This document shows positions 1 to 6,419 of a DNA stretch of 10,294 bases, in pieces (position 1 is the stretch's first letter; the number at the start of each line of letters is the position of its first letter). Both the position numbers and the translations under genes were made by a program. The DNA is from Gammaproteobacteria bacterium (GTDB taxonomy: Bacteria; Pseudomonadota; Gammaproteobacteria; Arenicellales; Poriferihabitantaceae), in the NCBI GenBank assembly GCA_024679435.1, contig JAIBDK010000054.1, positions 1 through 10,294 on the forward strand. Reading direction: 5' to 3'. The notes beneath the pieces are model-generated. The model saw nothing but the letters and a program-made list of their open reading frames with translations, did not search any database and was not told the DNA's origin.

Positions 1-1
1 G

Positions 2-313
2 CCAATAGTAATGGTCTGTGCGGGCGGGATCTATATCGAGCTTCTGGATGATCGTCGATTTATACCTGCACCGTGTTCTGTGGAGGAGGCTCTCTTTAAT
101 ATTGAATCTCTGGCTATTTTTACAATCCTGCAGGGTGCCCGGGGACGGGCGCCCTGCCGAGTGGATCTGGCAGCGAAAGTCTTGTCTGATTTTTCCAGAG
201 CAGCTTCTTCTCTTGGGGACTCCGTTTGCGAAATTGATTTGAATCCGGTTGTCGTTACTTCCGACACCTGTGTTATCGTGGATGCGCTGATTGTTTCAGC
301 GAATAAAGTTTAA
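2..313 (+). CDS. ATP-grasp acyl-CoA synthetase (ADP-forming acetate-CoA ligase family), C-terminal part
   Basis: This is the end of a larger protein whose start lies left of the window; the frame is open from base 2 to a TAA at 311-313. The visible ~103 residues match the C-terminal part of the ATP-grasp domain of ADP-forming acyl-CoA synthetases. There is a GGIYIELLDD strand, then a helix with LQGARGRAP, and a closing segment reading CEIDLNPVVV followed by VDALIV. The E-x-D-x-N-P element is the usual metal/nucleotide-binding end of this fold. Enzymes of this family interconvert acyl-CoA and carboxylic acid coupled to ATP/ADP in the cytoplasm. No GNAT domain follows, so it is not a Pat/YfiQ-type lysine acetyltransferase, which carries that domain at the C-terminus. 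Substrate and full domain order cannot be seen. It converges on gloA with a 42-nt gap. Confidence 0.8.
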   Translation, partial: PIVMVCAGGIYIELLDDRRFIPAPCSVEEALFNIESLAIFTILQGARGRAPCRVDLAAKVLSDFSRAASSLGDSVCEIDLNPVVVTSDTCVIVDALIVSANKV

Positions 314-355
314 TTTTTCGAGAGCATGCTTTCGAGCAGGGTTGTCATAGCAGCT

Positions 356-787
356 TCAGCTTTTCGAAGTCGGTTCGTTTAATTCGATAGGATAGCCGTC
401 CGGGTCTTTAATAAAAGCCAGAATGCGCGTTCCGTTTTTCATGGGTGAGGGTTCTTTTGTGAATTCCACACCGTGGCTTTTAAGGTATGCACTGGTGGCG
501 TATACGTCGGATACTTTTAGCGCAATATGTCCCCAGCCATTGCCTCTGTCATAAGGCTCCTTTTGATCCCAGTTCCAGGTGAGTTCGATGGTGGTCCCGT
601 CGTCCTCTCCCTGATAGCCGATAAACGTATTGGTGAAACGTCCCTCGGGATATTCGTTTTGTCTGAGCACTTTCATACCCAGAATGTCGATGTAAAAATG
701 CAGTGTTTTATCGAGATCCGTTACGCGGAGCATAGTATGATCGATGCGAAAGTCGGGGCGTGATTGAGATGAGTCTGTCATTGTCAT
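356..787 (-). CDS. gloA: Glyoxalase I (lactoylglutathione lyase)
   Basis: The predicted 143-residue cytoplasmic enzyme isomerises the hemithioacetal of methylglyoxal and glutathione to S-lactoylglutathione. It matches the bacterial Ni/Zn GloA family along its whole length. Metal ligands appear in their expected contexts: His17 in DHTMLRV, Glu68 in TIELTWNW, His87 in GNGWGHIAL and Glu135 in PIELNE. The KDPDGYPIEL ending is typical. A longer in-frame start at 931 would add 48 residues unlike the family and overlap the upstream oxygenase gene, so I chose the ATG at 787. The ATG at 781 is equally possible, and neither has a convincing Shine-Dalgarno. The length is close to E. coli GloA (135 residues). 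It lies 58 nt downstream of the Rieske oxygenase gene on the same strand and may be co-transcribed with it. Confidence 0.93.
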   Translation of the reverse strand: MTMTDSSQSRPDFRIDHTMLRVTDLDKTLHFYIDILGMKVLRQNEYPEGRFTNTFIGYQGEDDGTTIELTWNWDQKEPYDRGNGWGHIALKVSDVYATSAYLKSHGVEFTKEPSPMKNGTRILAFIKDPDGYPIELNEPTSKS

Positions 788-845
788 AGATTCGGGTTGT
801 TGGTTCAGGTTTCGGGTTGGATGAGATGTTTGAATTTTGGAATTT

Positions 846-1958
846 TCAGGATAAATCGTGAGATACGGATTGGGCCACCAACTCCTGAAAACGGCGGACA
901 CTGTCTTCCCAGTGCGGTGAAAGCAGTCCACCGTTGGCGGCTACATCAGACACTCTGCCCTGTTGTAATCGTTCGCAGATGTCATGATCTTCTTTGTGGA
1001 CTTCTTGCCATAAATTTCGAATATTTTCTATCTCGGTATCTGAAATTTTACTATCCTGATGAACGTAAATAACTCGTTTTTGTCGGGTTTTCCCGGGGCT
1101 CACCGGCGTATTCAGATGAATGCCGATCTGATCCGGGGCATAGGTTCCCATCACGAAATTGGGAAACAAGGTGAGAAATCGAGAGGTTACTGCGAGCGTG
1201 CTGGATTTGTCTATATCCGGGGTTTCTTCTATATCGCAGGCACTGCCGAGGCAATGGTCGTCCAGCACCGTATAGTGGTCCACAAGCGGCTGGCTGGTAG
1301 TTGTTTTGTGAACAAACTGCACGTGGTATGGCTCGATAAAATTTTCCATTAGCGCCTTCCAGTTGGTTTTGATGATTCCAAAATCGATGGTTGCAACAGG
1401 ATTGATCTGGTTTAGAGCAATGCCTTCAAGCTGCCTTTCTAGCGGCGCTGTGAAATCTTCTATTGGCCCCGCTTTCCCGTCAACATTAATAAATACCCAG
1501 TCATGCCAGGTTGCACAATGAACGGGAACGAGGCCGTTGTCCTGGAGTACAAAACCTTCAGGGGGAGTTCGATCCTTTCCGCCAAAATAAGGGGCGGCTT
1601 TGAGGCTGCCTGTAAGATCATAGACCCAGGAATGATACGGGCATTTGATCAGCTGACCGGAGTTGCCACTTTGATCTACCAGTTTGAGACAGCGGTGGCG
1701 GCAGACATTATGGAATGCTGTTATCTTGTCCTCGTTATTTCTGACAAGAAAAAATGGTTTTCCGGCCACGCTCACCGGGCAGACATCACCGCGTTTACTC
1801 AGCTCGTGGGCAAATCCGACAAAAACCCAGGTGCGGGCGAAGAGCGTATTGTTCTCTATTTCGTAAAACTGCTCGTCAAGATACGTTGCCGCAGGTAAGC
1901 CATTTTTTATGATGCTTTTCTGGGTAAACAAATGATCCAGATTGTAGGAAGAAGTCAT
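846..1958 (-). CDS. Rieske non-heme iron oxygenase, alpha subunit
   Basis: This 370-residue protein is the catalytic subunit of a Rieske-type aromatic-ring or quaternary-amine oxygenase. The N-terminal Rieske [2Fe-2S] domain shows Cys86-x-His88 and Cys106-x2-His109. The catalytic domain shows NWKALMENFIEPYH with His212 and His217 as iron ligands, and the likely third ligand Asp324 in HKEDHDICE. The residue before the first iron His (Glu209, in E-x2-H) is Glu where naphthalene-dioxygenase-type enzymes have Asp. Glu is found here in the carnitine, choline and glycine-betaine monooxygenase branch (CntA/GbcA-like), which suggests an amine substrate, but the substrate is not established. These enzymes need an electron-transfer reductase, and none is encoded in this window. 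The ATG at 1958 has only a weak GGGA upstream. The gene follows the MDR gene after 149 nt and precedes gloA. Confidence 0.92.
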   Translation of the reverse strand: MTSSYNLDHLFTQKSIIKNGLPAATYLDEQFYEIENNTLFARTWVFVGFAHELSKRGDVCPVSVAGKPFFLVRNNEDKITAFHNVCRHRCLKLVDQSGNSGQLIKCPYHSWVYDLTGSLKAAPYFGGKDRTPPEGFVLQDNGLVPVHCATWHDWVFINVDGKAGPIEDFTAPLERQLEGIALNQINPVATIDFGIIKTNWKALMENFIEPYHVQFVHKTTTSQPLVDHYTVLDDHCLGSACDIEETPDIDKSSTLAVTSRFLTLFPNFVMGTYAPDQIGIHLNTPVSPGKTRQKRVIYVHQDSKISDTEIENIRNLWQEVHKEDHDICERLQQGRVSDVAANGGLLSPHWEDSVRRFQELVAQSVSHDLS

Positions 1959-2107
1959 AGAACGTCCCGAATATATAGCCTCAAAATCCGGTTAGTGTAT
2001 TCCCGGAGCAGTGATTTGTATAGCTGTAAAAAATCCATTTTATACAATAATGTATCCGTTATGCTGGTAGCCCTGTTATCGGAAGGCTGACTAAATATCC
2101 GGGTTGT

Positions 2108-3238
2108 TTAACCGGGTGTCAATACCAGACTACCGACATGTTTCTTCTCAAGAAACTTCTGTTGAGCCAACCGAATATCAGACAACGGCAGAACAGAATC
2201 TACCGCCGGATCGACCTTGCCCGCTTCAACCAGCTCAATGAGTTTTGGAATGGCATCTGTGCGATATGCTGAAGAACCATAAAACTCAAGACTCTTGAGG
2301 TAAAGGGTTCGCAGGTCGAGGGTTACCATGGGGCCGGCAATAGCACCTGCCGTCACAAATTTTCCACCGCGCTGAAGCAGACTCAGCAGGTCTGAAAAAT
2401 AGGTGCCGCCCACAACATCCGCAACGACGGATAGTTTGTCTCCTTGTGTTATTTCGAGAATGTCATTAACAAAATCCGGACTGTTTCTATCTACAACCGC
2501 CAATGGATTTAGTTTTGAAACCTGGTGAATTTTGGATTTACCAGAGACAGCGATTATCTTTGCACCCAGAGCATGGCCAATTTGAACAAGAAATGTTCCC
2601 ACCCCTCCGGAAGCGCCGGTTACCAGCATCGTATCTCCGCTTCTAACTGCGGCCATGAGCAACATGTTCATGGCTGTTCCGCCGGAACAGGGTAATGTAC
2701 AAAGTGCTTCGTCAGTCAGGCTGAGCGCCTCGGAGATCCGGTAAACATTGCGGGACGGCACGGTGACAAATTCCGCAAAACCACCATCAAAATCGGCGCC
2801 CAGAAAACCGGCATTTTCCCATCCCGCATAGTCATCTGATGGTCGAATATAAGGATCGCAAATAACTCTTTCTCCGATACGGTTAGGATCAACGTTTCGT
2901 CCGGTTTCTACAATACGACCGGCAACATCCGCGCCTTGAATTCGTGGAAATTCGAGTCCAACATTCCAGTCTCCCATGCCTCTGACTTTTGCAGTATCCT
3001 CTAACTTCAGATCAATGCCGTTCCGCGCGTTGTCTGATAATGTGCCTTCAGTCACTTCACTGTTATACCAGCCGATTCGGGTATTGATGTCTGTATTATT
3101 AACCCCGGCAGCACTGACTTTAATGAGCACTTCATCGGTTTTGCATTGTGGAACAGGTATGTCTTTCCGATAATCCAGTTTATCAAGACCCCCGTGCCCT
3201 TGAAGATAAACGCCATTCATGGTTTTGTGTGCTTTCAT
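2108..3238 (-). CDS. Medium-chain dehydrogenase/reductase (quinone-oxidoreductase-like, zinc-free)
   Basis: This 376-residue cytoplasmic oxidoreductase belongs to the MDR superfamily. An N-terminal GroES-like domain (about residues 8-165) contains AAGVNNTDINTR, where zinc alcohol dehydrogenases have Cys-His-Asp. It therefore lacks the catalytic zinc Cys and resembles NADPH:quinone oxidoreductases/enoyl reductases. GADVAGRIVETG (about 103-113) and GERVICDPYIR are family elements. The Rossmann domain carries the glycine-rich nucleotide loop GASGGVG at residues 208-214, followed by GAKIIAVSGKSK. An insertion at about residues 57-97, after the NTD segment, is longer than in QOR. The physiological substrate is unknown. 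The start at 3238 has no clear Shine-Dalgarno, and Met7 (3220) is an alternative. It is the third gene of a tight leftward run, 42 nt after the ROK kinase. Confidence 0.88.
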   Translation of the reverse strand: MKAHKTMNGVYLQGHGGLDKLDYRKDIPVPQCKTDEVLIKVSAAGVNNTDINTRIGWYNSEVTEGTLSDNARNGIDLKLEDTAKVRGMGDWNVGLEFPRIQGADVAGRIVETGRNVDPNRIGERVICDPYIRPSDDYAGWENAGFLGADFDGGFAEFVTVPSRNVYRISEALSLTDEALCTLPCSGGTAMNMLLMAAVRSGDTMLVTGASGGVGTFLVQIGHALGAKIIAVSGKSKIHQVSKLNPLAVVDRNSPDFVNDILEITQGDKLSVVADVVGGTYFSDLLSLLQRGGKFVTAGAIAGPMVTLDLRTLYLKSLEFYGSSAYRTDAIPKLIELVEAGKVDPAVDSVLPLSDIRLAQQKFLEKKHVGSLVLTPG

Positions 3239-3280
3239 TAGATTTAGAGTTTTGGATACGGAGAGCTTGGGTATCAGCGT

Positions 3281-4192
3281 TTACCTGACCAGTAAAGCCG
3301 CCCCAAATACGCCGGCGCTGTCACCTAAAGCGGGTTTTAAGATTCGGGTTTTTAACGTGGGGGAAAAAATATGTTGAGAGACGGCGATCAGGCCTTCTAA
3401 ATACAGAGAATCAACATTTCCCACGCCACCGCCTATGACGATCACGTTCGGATCAATGATATTTATAATGCTTGCAATTCCCTGCCCAAAAAAATGATGC
3501 AACCGCTTCATGGTTCTTTGTGCATGATCGTCACCGTTCTCGGACAAGTGAGATATTTTATCCAGCGAGTGTTTTGTTCCTGATTGTTCGAAGTAATATT
3601 TTTCAATAGCCGGACCTGAAATAATGGTTTCTACACAACCGACTTTACCGCAATAGCAAAGCCCGCCGGAATCATCAAGATGGTTATGGCCCCATTCGCC
3701 GGCAATGCCATGCACTCCTGATATCAGCTCACCGTTCACCACTAAACCCCCTCCAACACCGGTGCCCATGATGACGCCAAAAACTACGCTTGTATCGGAG
3801 TCAGCACATTGGGCTGAGCCAAGATGAGCCTCAGCCAGGGCAAAGCAGTTGGCATCGTTCTCTAAAGTTACCGGGACATTGAGAAGAGCCCTAAGATCCT
3901 GGTCCAGAGATTTTCCGTTGAGATGTTGCGAATTACACCCTCTTAGTTTTTTGCTCTTGGAGTCCAGAGTTCCCGGAGTTCCTATGCCGATGGCATCAGC
4001 AGAAATTCCTGTGATTTTCTGCATTTTTCCGATCAACCGACCTATATTCTCCAGAACTTGCTCATATCCCCTTTCTCCTTCAGTTTGAATTCGTTCGCGA
4101 CAGAAAACATTTTCTGGGTGCTCTTTATCTATTACGATACCTTCAATTTTGGTGCCACCAAGGTCGATCCCCCAAAGAGTTTTTCTAGTCAT
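3281..4192 (-). CDS. ROK-family sugar kinase, probable fructokinase (Mak-like)
   Basis: The 303-residue protein is a ROK-family ATP-dependent hexokinase. Residues 8-15 (GIDLGGTK) form the first phosphate-binding loop. Asp113 in ENDANCFA is the catalytic base. GTGVGGG at 143-149 is the second phosphate loop. The ROK signature and zinc site are intact: His169 in GEWGHN, then Cys179, Cys181 and Cys186 in CYCGKVGC. The C-terminal NIIDPNVIVIGGGVGNVD matches E. coli fructokinase Mak closely, so fructose to fructose-6-phosphate is the best guess; N-acetylglucosamine or glucose kinase remains possible. There is no N-terminal helix-turn-helix, so it is a kinase and not an NagC-type repressor. An AAGGA sequence 11 nt upstream supports the ATG at 4192. 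It sits 34 nt after the isomerase gene and 42 nt before the MDR gene. Confidence 0.92.
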   Translation of the reverse strand: MTRKTLWGIDLGGTKIEGIVIDKEHPENVFCRERIQTEGERGYEQVLENIGRLIGKMQKITGISADAIGIGTPGTLDSKSKKLRGCNSQHLNGKSLDQDLRALLNVPVTLENDANCFALAEAHLGSAQCADSDTSVVFGVIMGTGVGGGLVVNGELISGVHGIAGEWGHNHLDDSGGLCYCGKVGCVETIISGPAIEKYYFEQSGTKHSLDKISHLSENGDDHAQRTMKRLHHFFGQGIASIINIIDPNVIVIGGGVGNVDSLYLEGLIAVSQHIFSPTLKTRILKPALGDSAGVFGAALLVR

Positions 4193-4226
4193 ATTGATTG
4201 TTATCCTTTTGAGTTCGGCACGCTTT

Positions 4227-4601
4227 TCAGGTAAGCGTCCCCTCAGGATATTTAAAATATTCGTTACGCTTAATATCTCTTATTTCTACCGTTATTTGCA
4301 GATCCCGTCTTTGCATAACTTCTTGGTACTCAATTTTGAGCACATTGAGTAAGTGATTACCTATTGTCTGTTTGAGTTCAATTGCGCGGCCTTCTATTAG
4401 CCGAACATCCAGATGCAAAAAAGCATTACTCTCTTCTCCTTGTGAGATAAAAAACGGATCTGCAACTTTAATCCGGCTTTTGCAATTTTCGATTTTGACG
4501 CCACCGATTTCATGAAGCACCTTGTGCATGGCTTTCATAATATGGATGGCGTCTTTCGGCGCAGGGATATTAGCGGTATGTTCCAGTGTTAAATGTGGCA
4601 T
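4227..4601 (-). CDS. 5-carboxymethyl-2-hydroxymuconate isomerase-like tautomerase
   Basis: This 124-residue protein resembles HpaF/CHMI, the tautomerase-fold isomerase of homoprotocatechuate degradation. Visible family features are the N-terminal MPHLTLE, with Pro as the catalytic base after Met removal, a central SRIKVADPF stretch, the segment FLHLDVRLIEGRAIELKQTIGNHLL, and a C-terminal LQITVEIRDI plus aromatic tail. An in-frame ATG at 4619 exists, but the ATG at 4601 is required to expose Pro1, so I chose 4601. The upstream ribosome binding site is weak. No other homoprotocatechuate genes (hpaB-E, G-I) are in the window, so its substrate may differ. It heads a leftward run with the ROK kinase and MDR genes. 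Confidence 0.87.
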   Translation of the reverse strand: MPHLTLEHTANIPAPKDAIHIMKAMHKVLHEIGGVKIENCKSRIKVADPFFISQGEESNAFLHLDVRLIEGRAIELKQTIGNHLLNVLKIEYQEVMQRRDLQITVEIRDIKRNEYFKYPEGTLT

Positions 4602-4880
4602 AGAGTAACTTCTTATCATTAAAATAGTTAAAAACCAGGTCTTGTAGAATTTGGCACATATAATGCGACTCTAATTTGAGGTAGATAATATCAAAAATAT
4701 AAAGACAGGATTTCTGTTTCCGGGATGGCCTCGTTTCAGGGTTAAGTTGTGCTTGTTTATTTGTTTCCTGAAGGTTGAGCAGGATATTTCAGGTTTTCTG
4801 ATATAGATCAAATCATTGTCGTAATTGAAGCGTATCGTTGCCTCAAGTGTTCATCGATAATAGTTATCTGGAAATCTAAA
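4602..4880. promoter_or_regulatory. Divergent intergenic control region (isomerase operon / ppk2)
   Basis: This 279-nt AT-rich gap separates the leftward isomerase-ROK-MDR genes from rightward ppk2 and must carry both promoters. Besides the Fnr/Anr box at 4798-4811, the + strand has a perfect TATAAT at 4659-4664 without a convincing -35. It overlaps TGGCAC at 4652-4657 and GC at 4665-4666, which has the GG-N10-GC spacing of a sigma-54 element. The 6-nt word TTCAGG at 4735-4740 and again at 4788-4793 flanks CCTGAA at 4767-4772, allowing two alternative short stems. None of these is proven. Confidence 0.4.
4798..4811. promoter_or_regulatory. Candidate Fnr/Anr binding site
   Basis: The sequence CTGAT-ATAG-ATCAA matches the Fnr/Anr/Crp-family consensus TTGAT-N4-ATCAA at 9 of 10 positions. 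Its centre is at 4804.5. If it acts as a class II activator site at -41.5, transcription to the right would begin near 4846. A TATCGT at 4833-4838 lies where a -10 element is then expected. That would place ppk2 under oxygen-responsive control. The site is about 200 bp from the isomerase gene on the other side. Confidence 0.5.
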
Positions 4881-5939
4881 GTGTCAAATCCGAGCAAGTC
4901 AGTTGCAGAGAAATCCGAACGATCTCCTGTTAAATCCGGGTCAGATACGGGTAAGACGGTTAATCGCCAGAAATCTGTTAAATCCGTCGCTGTTAAACCG
5001 GGTTTAGAAGTTCCCGCCTCCCGAAAAGTCAATCGCAATGTAAAGAAAAAAGCTCCCGCTATTTCTCCAAGGGAGGAAGAAGAAGCAATTCGCAGAGCAT
5101 TCGAAACCGGGGAGTATCCTTATCAATCAAGGGTTAGTCGGTCTGCGTATGAAAAACATAAAGCACATCTGCAGGTTGAATTGCTTAAGGTGCAGCATTG
5201 GGTAGAAAAAACCGGGCAGAAAATTGTCGTGCTTTTTGAAGGCCGGGATGCGGCTGGAAAAGGCGGCACCATCAAGCGATTTATGGAACACTTAAATCCC
5301 CGCACAGCGCGGGTGATTGCTTTGCCTAAACCTACAGATCGACAGCGCGGCGAATGGTTTTTTCAACGATATATCGAGTATTTGCCTACTGAAGGTGAGA
5401 TAGTGTACTACGACCGTTCCTGGTACAACCGGGCCGGTGTAGAGAGGGTAATGGGGTTTTGCAGTCCCAATGAGTACCTTGATTTTATGCGTCAGACCCC
5501 GGAACTGGAACGAATGCTGGTGCAAAGTGGTATTCGGTTGTTCAAGTACTGGTTTTCAGTTACTCAGGGTGAACAGAAACGGAGATTTGAGTCTCGCAAA
5601 GTCGACCCGCTGAAACAATGGAAACTGTCTCCAGTTGATTTAGCGTCGCTGGACAAGTGGGACGACTATACTGAAGCCAAGGAAGCCATGTTTTTTTATA
5701 CCGATACAGCGGATGCGCCATGGACAATTATTAAATCCAATGACAAGAAGCGTGCCCGATTAAATTGCATGCAGCACTTTTTGAGTTCGTTGCCATATCC
5801 GGACAAAGATGAAAAGCTGGTAAAAGGACCCGACCCGCTTATCGTTGGATCAACTCATCATGTTATCAGTTCCAATGATCATATTCTTGGAAGTAGCCTG
5901 CATCCTGATTTACGGCGCGGCAAGAAAAGCAGTTCGTGA
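4881..5939 (+). CDS. ppk2: Polyphosphate kinase 2 (class I PPK2)
   Basis: This 352-residue cytoplasmic kinase transfers phosphate between polyphosphate and nucleoside diphosphates, in this class mainly ADP/GDP to ATP/GTP. The PPK2 core is at about residues 75-312. Walker A is GRDAAGKGG (121-129), Walker B is in VYYDRSWYNR with Asp178, and the lid region has Arg-rich QKRRFESRKVDPLKQWKLSP. The segments LDKWDDYTEAKEAMF and PWTIIKSNDKKRARLN are classic single-domain PPK2. Residues 1-65 are Lys/Ser/Val-rich, low-complexity and probably disordered, and they carry short repeats. The GTG at 4881 has only a weak GGA 8 nt upstream. Because the conserved domain starts much later, the true start could be internal. 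An Fnr/Anr-like box lies 76 bp upstream. pth2 follows after 57 nt. Confidence 0.95.
   Translation: MSNPSKSVAEKSERSPVKSGSDTGKTVNRQKSVKSVAVKPGLEVPASRKVNRNVKKKAPAISPREEEEAIRRAFETGEYPYQSRVSRSAYEKHKAHLQVELLKVQHWVEKTGQKIVVLFEGRDAAGKGGTIKRFMEHLNPRTARVIALPKPTDRQRGEWFFQRYIEYLPTEGEIVYYDRSWYNRAGVERVMGFCSPNEYLDFMRQTPELERMLVQSGIRLFKYWFSVTQGEQKRRFESRKVDPLKQWKLSPVDLASLDKWDDYTEAKEAMFFYTDTADAPWTIIKSNDKKRARLNCMQHFLSSLPYPDKDEKLVKGPDPLIVGSTHHVISSNDHILGSSLHPDLRRGKKSSS
4927..5000 (+). repeat. Short direct repeats in the ppk2 N-terminal coding tail
   Basis: The word CTGTTAAATCCG occurs at 4927-4938 and 4975-4986, and CTGTTAAACCG at 4990-5000. The copies encode repeated V-K-S/P units (PVKSG, SVKS, AVKPG) in the basic, low-complexity N-terminal tail of PPK2. 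They look like local duplication within a disordered segment, not a mobile element. Confidence 0.6.
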
Positions 5940-5967
5940 GTTGATTGATATATAAACTGCGGTAGCA

Positions 5968-5989
5968 ACATCTCCTGACATGGAGGTGT
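5968..5989 (+). promoter_or_regulatory. Predicted hairpin sequestering the pth2 ribosome binding site
   Basis: In the RNA, ACATCTCC (5968-5975) can pair over 8 bp (one G-U) with GGAGGTGT (5982-5989) around the loop TGACAT. The right arm contains GGAGGT (5982-5987), a near-perfect Shine-Dalgarno 9 nt before the GTG at 5997. When folded, this stem would mask the pth2 ribosome binding site. No T-run follows, so it is not an intrinsic terminator. A functional role is inference. Confidence 0.5.
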
Positions 5990-5996
5990 ATGGGAT

Positions 5997-6419
5997 GTGA
6001 TAATCAACAGTCGTTTTCCAGCGATTATTGATATGCGAATGAAGCAAGTTATTCTTATCCGAAAAGACCTGAAGATGCGTCGTGGTAAGGAAATAGCCCA
6101 GGGATCACATGCATCCATGGATTTTATGGTTTCTCAGCTGCGCGAGCAGCCCGACACAGCTTGTCGAAAGTTGGTGCTCAGTGAAGCTGAGCAAAAATGG
6201 ATTGATGAAGGTATGGCAAAGGTATGTTTGCGCGTTGATTCTGAAAAGATGCTGATCGAGTGTCATTCCAGAGCAATAGAGGCAAGCCTTAAGAGCTTTA
6301 TGATTCGTGACAGCGGTCGAACAGAGTTTGCGGGTGTTCCAACTCTGACGGCATGCGCCATTGGTCCAGCCGAAGCGACTGAAATCGACAAGATTACGGG
6401 TGATCTCGTGCTTTACTAA
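5997..6419 (+). CDS. pth2: Peptidyl-tRNA hydrolase, archaeal/eukaryotic type (Pth2 family)
   Basis: This 140-residue protein matches the Pth2 family (PF01981-type), which releases peptides from prematurely dissociated peptidyl-tRNA. The fold is unrelated to the usual bacterial Pth. Conserved motifs are KQVILIRKDLKMRRGKEIAQGSHASM (residues 16-41), KVCLRVDSEK (75-84), the active-site segment IRDSGRTEFAGVPT (103-116) with Asp105, and the ending AIGP...IDKITGDLVLY. The GTG at 5997 is chosen because GGAGGT lies 9 nt upstream; the ATGs at 6033 and 6039 have no ribosome binding site. The GTG start adds about 14 residues before the conserved core, so the start stays uncertain. It follows ppk2 by 57 nt and its stop overlaps the convergent chrA stop. 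In bacteria the exact substrate is poorly defined. Confidence 0.88.
   Translation: MIINSRFPAIIDMRMKQVILIRKDLKMRRGKEIAQGSHASMDFMVSQLREQPDTACRKLVLSEAEQKWIDEGMAKVCLRVDSEKMLIECHSRAIEASLKSFMIRDSGRTEFAGVPTLTACAIGPAEATEIDKITGDLVLY

Noticed and set aside
318..335. Hairpin CGAGAG-CATG-CTTTCG between the ligase and gloA as a terminator
   Set aside because: The stem is short with a G-U pair and has no T-run after it on either strand.
788..931. N-terminal extension of glyoxalase I from the ATG at 931
   Set aside because: It would overlap the Rieske gene by 86 nt and add 48 residues that no GloA carries.
2099..2116. CCGGG/ACCGGG repeat at the end of the MDR gene as a terminator
   Set aside because: The arms pair only with a bulge and no T-tract follows in the direction of transcription.
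5990..6031. 13-codon ORF starting at the ATG at 5990
   Set aside because: Its start is only 2 nt after the Shine-Dalgarno, too close for initiation, and it has no recognisable leader features.
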